A stretch of 64,000 nt of DNA from Rhodovulum sulfidophilum (GTDB lineage: Bacteria; Pseudomonadota; Alphaproteobacteria; Rhodobacterales; Rhodobacteraceae). A model generated the notes under the pieces. That model ran no database searches. It was given only the letters and a program-made list of their open reading frames with translations, and was not told where the DNA came from. Location: NCBI GenBank assembly GCA_003241785.1, contig QFPW01000002.1, forward strand, positions 310,001 through 374,000. The letters are read 5' to 3'. Both the position numbers and the translations under genes were made by a program. Positions 55,101 to 63,768 of the stretch are shown piece after piece; positions within the stretch are counted from its first letter, which is position 1, and every line of letters starts with the position of its first letter.

Positions 55101-58100
55101 TCCGGCAGCGGCGCCCGGCGGTAGTCGAGCGCGAGGCGCCGCGCCCCGCGCAGCGCGGCGACGCCGTTCGCGGGCTCCGCCAGGAGCTCCTCGAGCACCC
55201 GTTCCGCGAGCGCGTCCAACGCGGCGGCGACGCGGCGTCGGCCGCCCGCCGGGACCTCGACGTCGAGGAGCGCGCAGGTCACGCCGGCGAGCTCGCGCGG
55301 GATCACCCCGACCGGGCCGAGCACGGTCGCCTTCTCGGGATAGGGCAGCGGCTCGTCGGCGACGCGGACCGCGCCCGAGGTGACCGCGACGAGATGCGCC
55401 GGCGCCTCCGGCGCCTCGGTGGCGAGCGCCTGGGCGAGGTGAAGGAGCGCGTAGAAGCCCTGCTCCTTGTTGCGGTGGAAGAAGGAGCTGCCGGGGCGGA
55501 AAGTCTCCTCCCGCGTCAGGAGCCAGAGATGCGCGATCCGGGTCGGCACCGCCGCTTCGGCCACGAGGTCGCGGATCATCCGCGCGAACCCCTCGGCGCC
55601 CTGCTCCGGCGCCAGCACGAAGGTGTCCGGTCCGATGCGCGCGAAGGCGTCGCCGGCGCGGGCCTCGATCACGCGGTGGCCGGCCGCGCGGAGCCGGTCC
55701 GCGAGCCGCGTCCCGATCCCCACCGCGTCCATGAAAAGGAGCCAGGTCTCCTTCGGCGCGGTCCCGATCCCCGCCGCGACATCGATCTCGCATTCGGCGA
55801 GCCGGGGCAGCCAGACCGGCCGCCAGCCGAAATCGGCGACCGCGCCCATCCGCGCGGCGCCTTCGGGGGCCGCGACGGGCTCCGAGGGCTCGATGAAATA
55901 GGAGGCACGCTGAAAGGCATAGGTCGGCAGCGACAGCCGCCGGCGCCGCGCGGTTCCCCAGATCGGCTCCCAGTCCATCGGCAGCCCCAGCGCGGTCAGC
56001 CGGCCGAGAACGCCGAGGAAATAGGCGTCGTCGGCGATCTCCTCCCGCGCATGCCGCAGCGTGCTCAGCACCTGGTTGGCGGGGATCGTGCCCTGCGCGC
56101 GCGCGAGCGAGGCGAGCGCCTTGCCGGGGCCGACCTCGAGAAACACCCGGGGCTCCCCGGCCAGCGTTGCCAGGCAATCGGCGAAGCGCACCGCGCCGCG
56201 CAGATGGCCGGTCCAGTAGTCCGGATCGGTCGCCTCGGCCGCGGTCAGGAAGGTTCCGGTACGGTTCGAGACGATGGGGATCTCCGGCACCCTCAGGTCG
56301 AGCCCGGCGAGATAGGCGCGGAACCTGGGCAGGATCGGGTCGAGCATGCGCGAATGCGCCGCGACGTCGATCGGGATCCGCTGACAGTCGATCTCGCGCC
56401 GTCCCAGCTCCGCCGCCAGCGCCGCCAGCGCGTCGAGCGGCCCGGAGGCCACGCAGAGCCCGGGCGCGTTCACCGCCGCGAGGTCGAGCTCCGGCGGCAT
56501 CAGCGCGCGCAGTTCCTCCGCCGGGAGCGAGACGCTCAGCATTCCGCCCGGCGCCAAGGTGTCGAAGAGCTGGCCGCGCAGGTGCACGAGACCGACGCAA
56601 TCCTCGAAGCGCATCACCCCGGCGAGGCAGGCGGCGGTGTTCTCGCCCATCGAATGCCCGATCAGCGCGGCGGGCCGCGCGCCCCAGCTCATCCAGAGCC
56701 GGGCGAGCGCGTATTCGACGATCATGATCAGCGGCAGTTGCACGGAAGGCCGGCGCAGCGCCGCCTCGGCCTCGGCCTCCCGCCCCGGCTCCGGCAGCCA
56801 GAGCGCGCGCGGGTCGAAATCGAGCCGGGGTGCGAGCACCTCGAGCCCCCGGTCCATCCATTCGCGAAACACCGGCTCGGTCTCGTAGAGGTCGCGCGCC
56901 ATGCCGGCGTATTGCGCGCCGCCACCGGGGAACAGGAAGACGAGCTCCGGATCCTCGCCGAGTGCCACATGGTCGAACACGCGCCGGGGCTCGCCGCTTT
57001 CGAGCAGTTCCGCCGCCTCCGCCACGCCGCCCGCGACCAGCACGCGCCGCCGCTCGAAATCCCGCCGCCCCTCGCGCAGGGTGAAGGCGACGTCGGCGAG
57101 GTCGAGATCGGGGTTCGCGCGCAGATGCGCCGCGAGCGCCTTCGCGTTGCCGTCGAGCGCGGCCTTGCTCCGGGCCGAGAGGGTGAGGATCTGGTACGGC
57201 CAGTCGGATGCCTCCGGGGCCGCCGGTTCAGGCGCCTCCTCGAGCACCAGATGCGCGTTGGTGCCGCCGACGCCGAGCGCGTTCACCCCCGCCCGGCGGG
57301 GCGTGGCGCCCCGCGGCCAAGGCGTGAGCGCGGCGGCCACCGCGAAGGGGCTGGCCGCGAAGTCGATCGAAGGGTTCGGCGCCTCGTAGCCGAGGCTCGG
57401 CGGGATCTCGGCGTGGGTCAGCGCGAGCGCCGACTTGATCAGGCCGGCGACGCCTGCCGCCGTGTCGCAATGGCCGATGTTGGTCTTGACCGAGCCGAGC
57501 TTGCAGAAGCCCGTCCTCGCCGTCGTCTCGCGAAACGCCTGGGTGAGCGCGGCGACCTCGATCGGATCGCCGATCGCCGTGCCGGTGCCATGGCATTCGA
57601 CATAGCCGATCGTGTCGGCCGTTATCCCCGCGACGGCGTGGGCCTCGGCGATCGCCTTCGCCTGGCCGTCCACCGAGGGCGCGAGATAGCCGGCCTTGGC
57701 CGCGCCGTCGTTGTTGACCGCGCCGCCCCTGATCACCGCCCAGACGTGGTCGCCGTCGGCGAGCGCGTCGCCGAGGCGGCGCAGCGCCACGACCCCCGCG
57801 CCGCTCCCGAAGACCGTCCCTCGGGCCCGATGGTCGAAGGCGTGGCAATGCCCGTCGGGCGACAGGATCTCGCCCTCCTTGAAATGATAGCCGCGCCCCT
57901 GCGGCAGCTCGATCGTCACCCCGCCCGCCAGCGCCATGTCGCATTCGCCCGAGAGCAGCGACTGGCAGGCGTAGTGCACCGCGACGAGCGAGGTGGAGCA
58001 GGCGGTCTGCACGTTGATGCTCGGGCCCCGCAGGTCGAAGACATGGCTGGCGCGGGTCGCGAGGAAGTCCTTGTCGTTGCCGGTGTGGCGCAGCAGGAAC

Positions 58101-58531
58101 AGGCCGGTGTCCGCGACGAGACCGGGGTTCCGGCAGAGGTTGAAGTAGAAATACGATCCCATGCCGCAGCCGGCCCAGACGCCGATCGCGCCCCGGAACT
58201 TCCCGGGCACGTGGCCCGCGTCCTCCAGCGCCTCCCAGGCGACCTCGAGGAACTGGCGATGCTGCGGATCGAGGATCGCCGCCTCCTTCGGGCCGAAGCC
58301 GAAGAACTCCGCGTCGAACCGGTCGAACCCGTCGAGCGGCGCCGCGGCGCGGACGTAGTTCGGATCGCGCAGCGCCTCGGGCGCCTCGCCGGCGGCGAGC
58401 AGTTCCGCCTCCGAAAGCACGCGGATCGACTCGACCCCGGCGCGCAGGTTTTCCCAATAGGTCGCGACGTCGCCGGCCCCCGGCAAATGCGCGGCCATGC
58501 CGACGATGGCGATATCGTGCTCGTTTGACAT
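52157..58531 (-). CDS. type I polyketide synthase, KS-AT-KR-DH-ACP-TE
   Basis: A 2124-residue single module. KS 1-430 with C178 (TACSTS), H314 and H354; AT about 530-840 with S627 (GHSMGE) and H726 (AAHSRML); KR about 1150-1350 with GGFGGIGQ and the catalytic Y1308 (QVDYVAANAY); a hot-dog DH about 1385-1640 with H1395 (LDEHRTGAG) and D1567 (LHPALMDLA); ACP with S1784 (FFDLGGHSLIA); TE 1850-2124 with S1931 (GGFSGGG) and a late GDHDSM His. KR before DH departs from the usual DH-KR order. All catalytic residues appear present. First gene of the operon. Confidence 0.93.
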   Translation of the reverse strand: MSNEHDIAIVGMAAHLPGAGDVATYWENLRAGVESIRVLSEAELLAAGEAPEALRDPNYVRAAAPLDGFDRFDAEFFGFGPKEAAILDPQHRQFLEVAWEALEDAGHVPGKFRGAIGVWAGCGMGSYFYFNLCRNPGLVADTGLFLLRHTGNDKDFLATRASHVFDLRGPSINVQTACSTSLVAVHYACQSLLSGECDMALAGGVTIELPQGRGYHFKEGEILSPDGHCHAFDHRARGTVFGSGAGVVALRRLGDALADGDHVWAVIRGGAVNNDGAAKAGYLAPSVDGQAKAIAEAHAVAGITADTIGYVECHGTGTAIGDPIEVAALTQAFRETTARTGFCKLGSVKTNIGHCDTAAGVAGLIKSALALTHAEIPPSLGYEAPNPSIDFAASPFAVAAALTPWPRGATPRRAGVNALGVGGTNAHLVLEEAPEPAAPEASDWPYQILTLSARSKAALDGNAKALAAHLRANPDLDLADVAFTLREGRRDFERRRVLVAGGVAEAAELLESGEPRRVFDHVALGEDPELVFLFPGGGAQYAGMARDLYETEPVFREWMDRGLEVLAPRLDFDPRALWLPEPGREAEAEAALRRPSVQLPLIMIVEYALARLWMSWGARPAALIGHSMGENTAACLAGVMRFEDCVGLVHLRGQLFDTLAPGGMLSVSLPAEELRALMPPELDLAAVNAPGLCVASGPLDALAALAAELGRREIDCQRIPIDVAAHSRMLDPILPRFRAYLAGLDLRVPEIPIVSNRTGTFLTAAEATDPDYWTGHLRGAVRFADCLATLAGEPRVFLEVGPGKALASLARAQGTIPANQVLSTLRHAREEIADDAYFLGVLGRLTALGLPMDWEPIWGTARRRRLSLPTYAFQRASYFIEPSEPVAAPEGAARMGAVADFGWRPVWLPRLAECEIDVAAGIGTAPKETWLLFMDAVGIGTRLADRLRAAGHRVIEARAGDAFARIGPDTFVLAPEQGAEGFARMIRDLVAEAAVPTRIAHLWLLTREETFRPGSSFFHRNKEQGFYALLHLAQALATEAPEAPAHLVAVTSGAVRVADEPLPYPEKATVLGPVGVIPRELAGVTCALLDVEVPAGGRRRVAAALDALAERVLEELLAEPANGVAALRGARRLALDYRRAPLPEAPAGAEVDGAWLITGGFGGIGQAVAEDLARRGAAKLVLVARDAPAGPAPTGAAGRRAAMVARLEALGAEVLTVAADVCDIEEMRAGIARAEARFGRIAGVVHAAGVVRDGGLVGKTVGEIEEVFAAKIQGTRVLDTLFPDGTLDRLVLFSSSSTVTNPAGQVDYVAANAYLNAFADARRGGATRVLAIAWGIWAEIGMAAEAMAARLGAGPPEPDRPIDLPLLKIAATTADGAREFRATLSARETWVLDEHRTGAGAAVLPGTGTLEIAAEAWRAAGWTGAFEIRDLVFARPFAVADGTGRELRVRLDPEADGARFEVRGAVVLDGRAGAELTAQGTLAPAAVPRPPRLDLAALRARLGAPVTATDGETLVSPQEAHLAFGPRWRVLRSTRLGDGEGLAELALPPAARGDLGQGWSLHPALMDLATGWAMALIPGYAPTHLWVPMSYGLVRVHAPLGERIVSHVRIAAGASADQGAVAFDVTLCDSEGAVLVEVSRFTIRRVAAGRDFGATDAPAPGLVAFDAAPGAARAPLSPAEARLARDLARGIRPEEGVEAFRRALAGPWSRVVVSALDLDGLRAEADRPLQVLAPPKGFDRPALDSAFVAPRDPLEARLADFWRGLLGVAEVGVEDSFFDLGGHSLIAARLFVMIRKEWGVDLPISALFEAPTIARIAALVAARAPGARGGEEVAAPVVARPPRYTHLVPMHSGAPGPGTPLFLVAGMFGNVLNLRHLAHLLGPDRPVYGLQAKGLHGGEEPHRTFEAAAASCLAELREIQPDGPYLLGGFSGGGITAYEMARQLGPEAVAALVMLDTPIPARPPLSRRDRLLIRGRELRAGGAAFVTGWARAKWRYEATRLRDRFAPPAPVAEPHAFHDKRIEAAFLGALPLYATPRWEGPLLLLRPPLDPRWRVSGGRFVDAEREYVYPDNDWTRFAPRTEVIEVPGDHDSMVLEPNVRVLVARLRTALAAADRATAARLAAE

Positions 58532-58663
58532 GAGAATATTAACCGATCTCGGATCGCTCGGATCCGTTGATTGTAGCCTGTTCCCGCGACGCTAGGGACG
58601 GCGGCGCGAAGGAAGCGTTAATGGCGCGGAATTCGCGTTCATTTGTCCGCTTTTCGACCCGCA
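58532..58663. promoter_or_regulatory. promoter region of the PKS-NRPS operon with direct repeats
   Basis: The 132-bp gap holds two copies of GATCCGAG (minus strand; 58548-58555 and 58557-58564) spaced 9 bases apart, 17 bases ahead of the PKS start, and a TACAAT hexamer (minus strand) a little further upstream that could be the -10 box. The repeats could bind a regulator; none is encoded nearby. Confidence 0.4.
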
Positions 58664-59575
58664 TCAGAGGAAGCGCCGCATCGACGGGACGCGCCGCAGC
58701 GCCGCCGTGGCGAGGAAGCTGGCGGCGAAGACGAGGAGCACCGCCTCCGGGCTCCGCCCGTCACCCGCGAGAAGCTTGTGGTAGACGAGGATGAAGAACG
58801 GATGCAGCAGGTAGACGCCGAAGGCGCAGCCGCTTCCGGCGGCGAGCCAGCCCCCGCGCGGGCCGAGCCGCCAGACGAGCTCGAAGCCGAGGGCCGTGAT
58901 CAGGAACGGGCCGATATCCTCGCGCGCGCCGAGGGCGAAGGCGCCCGCGGCGACGAGCGCGAGGAAGCCGAGACGGGCCGGGGCGCCCTCCCCGTCCCGC
59001 GCGGCGAGCAGCGCGTAGAGCACGCAGGGCAGGCCGAACGCCCATTGCGCGAAGGGCGCCGGCGGGCTGAGCGCCGCCTGTGCCCAGAAGCAGCCGACCG
59101 CGAGCGGCAGGGCGACCATGAACAGCGCCGCGAAGCCCCGCCGGGCGCGGAGGGCCGGCGCGACCAGCGCGACGAGACCCGAGGCGAGCAGCAGGAACGG
59201 CAGGAACCAGAGGTGCAGCGCCCCGCCGATCAGGAAGGCGCGCGGGCTCGCGGGCGTGAGCGCCGCGAGGGGGTCGCGCAGCAGCGCGGCGGTAGTGGCG
59301 AGGTAGAAGCCGCTCCAGAAGAGCCAAGGCGGCGCGAGCCGGGCGAGGCGTCCGCGCAGGAAGGCGGCGCGGCCCTGTCGCGCCACCGCCCCGGCGGCGA
59401 AGACCACCGCGAGGATGATGAATAGTCCGAGGGCGCCACAGGCGATCCGCCAGCCCGGCGCCTGCATGTGGAACCAGACCACGCCGAGCGCGGCCGGCAG
59501 CCGCGCCGCCTCGACCGCCGCGCGACGGGTGGTCGCCGGCGGCGGGAGGACGCGCGTGAGAGCGGCGCCGCTCAT
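58664..59575 (-). CDS. acyltransferase 3 (OafA/YrhL)-like membrane protein
   Basis: The 303-residue protein has about nine membrane segments and the pattern of family 3 acyltransferases (VVWFHMQAPGW with the conserved His, LHLWFLPFLLL, FGVYLLHPFF). Such enzymes add acetyl or succinyl groups to exopolysaccharides or lipids. It overlaps the preceding glycosyltransferase gene by 4 bases and ends the exopolysaccharide operon. Confidence 0.88.
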   Translation of the reverse strand: MSGAALTRVLPPPATTRRAAVEAARLPAALGVVWFHMQAPGWRIACGALGLFIILAVVFAAGAVARQGRAAFLRGRLARLAPPWLFWSGFYLATTAALLRDPLAALTPASPRAFLIGGALHLWFLPFLLLASGLVALVAPALRARRGFAALFMVALPLAVGCFWAQAALSPPAPFAQWAFGLPCVLYALLAARDGEGAPARLGFLALVAAGAFALGAREDIGPFLITALGFELVWRLGPRGGWLAAGSGCAFGVYLLHPFFILVYHKLLAGDGRSPEAVLLVFAASFLATAALRRVPSMRRFL

Positions 59576-60915
59576 TCCCCTGCTCCCAGGAGGATGGCCG
59601 CGCGGCGCGGGGGTTCCAGCCGGGGCGCCGCCTCGGGGAAGAAGACCGGCTTCCCGGCGCGGCCGAGCACCCAGTCGTAGACCCGCGCGACCTGCGCCGC
59701 CTTGGCATCCCAGGTGAAGTCCTCCAGGACGCGCGCCCGCGCCCGCGCGCCGGTCGCGGCGACCCCGGCCGGATCGGCCGCGAGCGCGTCGAGCGCCCCG
59801 GCGAAGCGCGCGACGATCTCGGCCCGCGACCCGAGCGGCAGCTTGTACCCGGTTCCCGGTGCGACCAGCTCGCCCGGGCCGGCGTAGTCGACGACGAGCG
59901 GCGCGAGGCCGAGCGCCATCGCCTCGAGCACGACGCCGCCGCCGAACTCGCGGATCGAGGGGAAGGCGAGCAGCTGGCACTCCGCCGCGACGTCCCGCAC
60001 CGCGCGATGCGCGAGCCAGCCGTGGAACGTCACCGCCCCGGCGATCCCGAGCGCAGCCGCTTGCGCCCGAAGCCCCGCGAGCATCGGGCCATCGCCGATC
60101 ATCTCGAGCCTCAGCCGCCCGTCGCGCAGCGGGGGCGCCGCCGCCTCGAGCAGCATGTCCGGGCCCTTGTAGGGCACCATCCGCCCGATGAAGCAGGCGC
60201 GAAGCGGCCCCGCGCATGGGCGCGCCCGGGGGGCGAAGCGCGCCGGATCGACGGCGTTCTCCGGCAGGTAGACCGTCCGCGCCCGGGCCGCCTCCGGCAA
60301 CTCGCGCTCGGTATGGCGCGAGCCGGCGAGGATCGCCGCCGCCGCCATGGTTCCCCGGCGCCCGGGCAGCAGGCGATAGGCGCCGCGCACATAGGACAGC
60401 CATTCCCGCTCCGCCCGCCGCTCGGCGTCGAAGGCCTTCGGCCAGGGCACCCCGCCGTTGAGCGGCCCGAGCACGAAGGGCACGCCGGCGGCGGCGCATT
60501 TCGCGGCGACCGGGCTCGGCACCGTCGGGCTGAGCGGCGTCACGCGGTGGACGATGTCGTAGCGGCCGGCCTGGATCTCCGGGCCGAACCGGCGCCAGAG
60601 CAGATGCTCGAACCAGGGATAGGAGAGCGCGCCCAGCGCCTGGACCATGGTCCAGCCCTTGCCCTCGCCCATCCGGAGCACCGAGGCGAGCGTCCAGGCC
60701 GGCCGCGCCAGCGCCTCGGAATCGAGCGCGGTGAAATCGACGCCCTCGACGCGGCCGGCGCGCAGGAAGGCGTCGCGGTTGCGGACCTGCGTGACGATAT
60801 GGATATCGGCGACGGCGCGCAGCGCCTCGGCGAGCGACCAGCCGACCAGCGGCACGCTGACCCATTCCGGATTCGCGGCCTCGGCGATGACGAGCACGCG
60901 CGGCCGGCCGGTCAC
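59572..60915 (-). CDS. family 4 glycosyltransferase
   Basis: The 447-residue GT-B enzyme has RACFIGRMVPYKGPDMLLEA (UDP/GDP-sugar domain start), VTFHGWLAH and the EFGGGVVLEAMALGLAPLVVDYAGPGE motif containing the EX7E glutamates. It probably adds a sugar in exopolysaccharide assembly. It overlaps its neighbours on both sides by 4 bases, so the operon is tightly coupled. Confidence 0.92.
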   Translation of the reverse strand: MTGRPRVLVIAEAANPEWVSVPLVGWSLAEALRAVADIHIVTQVRNRDAFLRAGRVEGVDFTALDSEALARPAWTLASVLRMGEGKGWTMVQALGALSYPWFEHLLWRRFGPEIQAGRYDIVHRVTPLSPTVPSPVAAKCAAAGVPFVLGPLNGGVPWPKAFDAERRAEREWLSYVRGAYRLLPGRRGTMAAAAILAGSRHTERELPEAARARTVYLPENAVDPARFAPRARPCAGPLRACFIGRMVPYKGPDMLLEAAAPPLRDGRLRLEMIGDGPMLAGLRAQAAALGIAGAVTFHGWLAHRAVRDVAAECQLLAFPSIREFGGGVVLEAMALGLAPLVVDYAGPGELVAPGTGYKLPLGSRAEIVARFAGALDALAADPAGVAATGARARARVLEDFTWDAKAAQVARVYDWVLGRAGKPVFFPEAAPRLEPPRRAAILLGAGE

Positions 60916-62165
60916 GGGCGGGCCTCGAGCGCGAGGTCCCCGGACCGCGGGTCAGGCCGCGCCGCCTCGCGCGCCGCCGCCTCCGCGCGCTCCAGGATCA
61001 GGCGCGCGCCGAGGCGCGAATCGAAGCCCGCGACGACGCGCGCCCGACCCGCCGCGCCCAGCTCGCGGCAGCGCCCGGGATCGGCCGCGAGCGCGGCGAG
61101 CGCGCGCGCGAGCGCCTCGGGGTCGCGCGGCGGGACGAGCACGCCGCTCTCGCCGTCGGCGATCAGCTCGCGCACCCCGCCCGCGTCGGTGCCGACGACC
61201 GGCACTCCACAGCTCATCGCCTCCATGTAGGCGACGCCGAGCGGCTCGTGCCAGGAAGCGAGGGCGAAGACCTGCGCGGCCGAGAGGCGCGCGCGGATCT
61301 CGGCCTCGCCGACCGCGCCGAGCAGCTCGACCCGGTCGGCGATCCCGAGCTCGTCAATGCGCGCCTCGAGCGCGCGGCGGTAGCCGCCGCCCCCGTCGTC
61401 ATCCTCGCCCGCGATCACGAGCCGCGCGTCGACGCCGCGCGCGGCGAGCAGCGCCACGGCGCCCGCGAGCTCGGCGTGGCCCTTGACCGGGTTGAGCCGG
61501 CCGCAGGCGAAGATCCGGAACGGCGCGCCCGGGGCGGGCGGCGCATAGGGCGCGACGCGGGTGAAGCGCGCGGTGTCGACGCCCATCGCCTGGACCACGC
61601 AGCGCCCGGCGATCTCGGGACCGAGCAGCGCCGCGACCTCGCCCATGAGCTTGCGGGTGATGACCGTGCCGAAGGCCGCGGCGCGCCATTTCAGGCCCTG
61701 CCCCGGTCCGTAGTCGGTGAGCGGGCCGTGCAGGGTCAGGCCGTAGGGCACGCCGCCGAAGCGCGTCCGCGCCAGCGCCGCGACGAGCGCCGCGCGGCCA
61801 CAGGAATGGACGTGGAGATGCGCCACGCCGCGCCGCGCGCAGAGCCGCGCGAGCCGTCGGGCGGGGTCCGCGCACAGGAGCAGGTCGCGCGCGAAGCCGC
61901 CGGCCCGGGCCTCGGCCCAGAGCGCCGGTGCGATGCCCGCGAGCGCGACGAGCCCGCCCGCGATCCCCGGCGGGCCGAGATAGGTGGTGCGCGCGATCGC
62001 CCGCTCCGACCAGTCGTGCGCGATGAGCGCGGGCGGCGGCAGGCGCGTGGAGAAGACCGCGACCTCGGCGCCGAGCCGCTCGAGCTCGGCGATCTCGCGC
62101 CAGAAGAAGGCATGGGTCTGGCCCGGGAACTGCGGGACGAGATAGCCGATCCTGATCCCGCCCAC
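60912..62165 (-). CDS. family 4 glycosyltransferase
   Basis: The 417-residue GT-B enzyme has YLVPQFPGQTHAFFWREI at the N-terminus, typical of colanic-acid-type WcaL/ExoL-like transferases, then IFACGRLNPVKGHAEL and the EPLGVAYMEAMSCGVPVVGTDAGG motif. The GTG at 62165 has GGGGAGG before it. It is coupled to the next GT4 gene and separated from the polymerase gene by 83 bases. Confidence 0.92.
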   Translation of the reverse strand: MGGIRIGYLVPQFPGQTHAFFWREIAELERLGAEVAVFSTRLPPPALIAHDWSERAIARTTYLGPPGIAGGLVALAGIAPALWAEARAGGFARDLLLCADPARRLARLCARRGVAHLHVHSCGRAALVAALARTRFGGVPYGLTLHGPLTDYGPGQGLKWRAAAFGTVITRKLMGEVAALLGPEIAGRCVVQAMGVDTARFTRVAPYAPPAPGAPFRIFACGRLNPVKGHAELAGAVALLAARGVDARLVIAGEDDDGGGGYRRALEARIDELGIADRVELLGAVGEAEIRARLSAAQVFALASWHEPLGVAYMEAMSCGVPVVGTDAGGVRELIADGESGVLVPPRDPEALARALAALAADPGRCRELGAAGRARVVAGFDSRLGARLILERAEAAAREAARPDPRSGDLALEARP

Positions 62166-62248
62166 GCCGCCGCCTCCCCGGACAGGCGCCGACCGAGAGC
62201 GCCGCCCCCGGCTATCGCGCCCGCCGCTTAACAGGCGGTGAAGACAAG

Positions 62249-63649
62249 TCAGAGGATCGTCCGCGGCCGTGCCGGGGGCGCCGCCGGAGCGGCCGCCTCC
62301 TCCGGCGCGGCGCGGGGCGCCTCGGCGTAGCCGAGCAGGGCTCCGGCGAGGAGCCAGGTGAAGGGGATGATCGTCGCGTTCGGCAGCATGTCGATCATGT
62401 TGAAGCCGAGGAGCAGCGCGACCGGCCCGGCCCGCGCCGCGAGCGCGCGCCGTCCCGCGCCGAAGCTCCGCCGCGCGAGCATCAGGAGCGGCAGCGCGAG
62501 CAGGCCGAACTCGGCGATGTAGCCCGACCAGCCATAGGTGCCGATCACGATGACCCAGCGCCCGTCGGTGACCGAGATCATCTCGCCCGAGCGGGGATCG
62601 TAGAGCTGATTGCGTCCCCAGGGGCCCCAGCCGAACAACGGGCGCTCGCGCGCGTGGGCGAGCAGCATCTCCTCGTTGTGGAACCGGAACTGGATCGAGC
62701 GCGCCCGGTCCTCGCTGAAGGCCTCGGCGCGGGCGATCATCGCGTCGACCGGCACGAGCTGCGCGCCGCGCAGCAGCGGATAGCTGACCGCGACGAGCCC
62801 GAGCAGCGCCGCGACCCGAAGCTGCGCGGCGGGCGTCGCGAACCGGGCGAGCGGCAGCGCGGCCACCGCGTAGACCAGCACCGCCGCGCTCTTGCAGAGC
62901 ACGAGCAGCGCCGCGAGATAGCCGCTCGCGAGGAAATAGCGGAACCGGTCGCCGGGCCGGGGCGGCCAGCGCCAGAGCGCCACGGCGGCGACCAGCGTCA
63001 TGAAGGTCAGGAAGGCGACCCAGAGCCCGTGCTGCAGGAAGACGATCGGCCGGAAGCCGCCCTGCCGCATCATCTGGCCGAAGTCGTGCTGGAAGAAGCC
63101 GAAGATCCAGACGTTGAGCTGCGGGCTCAGCCGGATCTCGATCAGCATCGGCACCGAATAGACGAGGCCCGCGATCACCAGCGCGACCAGAAGCTCGCGC
63201 ATCGCCGCCTCGGTGCCGAGAAAGCGCCGGCCGAGCAGGAACGGCGTGAGCGCGATCGCCTGCGAGATCGCGGCCGAGATCGAATCGTGGACGCGGAGCC
63301 CGGGGAGCCCCCCCACCCCGAACCAGATCGGATCGGAATTGGTCAGCACCGAGGCGACCGGCGTGGCGAGGAAGAGGACGACCAGCACCTTCGCGACCGG
63401 CGAGGCCGGCAGGATCGGCACGCGGTGGCCGAGCATCGCGACGCAGACGAGGAAGGCCGAGGCGCTCGGGATCGAGACCTTGTCGAGCTGCGGCACCAGC
63501 GGGAAGTCGAAGGCGGCGACCGGCGGCAGGAAGAGATAGGGCCCGAGGATCGCCCAGATCACCGCGCGCTCGAGCGGCAGCAGCCGGAAGAGCGCGACCG
63601 CCACGCCCGGCCAGGCCAGAAGCGCCAGATAGGCGATCGTGTTCGGCAT
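62249..63649 (-). CDS. O-antigen ligase/polymerase-like membrane protein
   Basis: The 466-residue protein has about 12 membrane segments, a periplasmic loop with FRFHNEEMLLAHARERPLFGWGPWGRN (Wzy/WaaL-type signature with ERPLFGWG) and a variable Pro/Ala-rich end. It should polymerise or ligate polysaccharide repeat units at the periplasmic face. GGAGGAG before the ATG at 63649 decides the start. It heads the exopolysaccharide operon. Confidence 0.88.
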   Translation of the reverse strand: MPNTIAYLALLAWPGVAVALFRLLPLERAVIWAILGPYLFLPPVAAFDFPLVPQLDKVSIPSASAFLVCVAMLGHRVPILPASPVAKVLVVLFLATPVASVLTNSDPIWFGVGGLPGLRVHDSISAAISQAIALTPFLLGRRFLGTEAAMRELLVALVIAGLVYSVPMLIEIRLSPQLNVWIFGFFQHDFGQMMRQGGFRPIVFLQHGLWVAFLTFMTLVAAVALWRWPPRPGDRFRYFLASGYLAALLVLCKSAAVLVYAVAALPLARFATPAAQLRVAALLGLVAVSYPLLRGAQLVPVDAMIARAEAFSEDRARSIQFRFHNEEMLLAHARERPLFGWGPWGRNQLYDPRSGEMISVTDGRWVIVIGTYGWSGYIAEFGLLALPLLMLARRSFGAGRRALAARAGPVALLLGFNMIDMLPNATIIPFTWLLAGALLGYAEAPRAAPEEAAAPAAPPARPRTIL

Positions 63650-63768
63650 CCCCGCGGCTCCTCCGGCACATGCGACCTGGTCGGCGGAAGCTCCGCCCGT
63701 TAGAGGCGCGTCAACGAAACCGCGCCTAGCGTTCCGACTCATCGGAAACCGGACCTTGGCCGCGCGAT

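Noticed and set aside
52139..58528. A 2129-codon open frame on the plus strand opposite the PKS, and a similar 1547-codon frame opposite the NRPS (46631-51274)
   Set aside because: The products are Arg/Asp/Gly-rich with no motif, and the minus-strand frames encode complete known enzymes. Stop codons are rare in all frames at this GC content.
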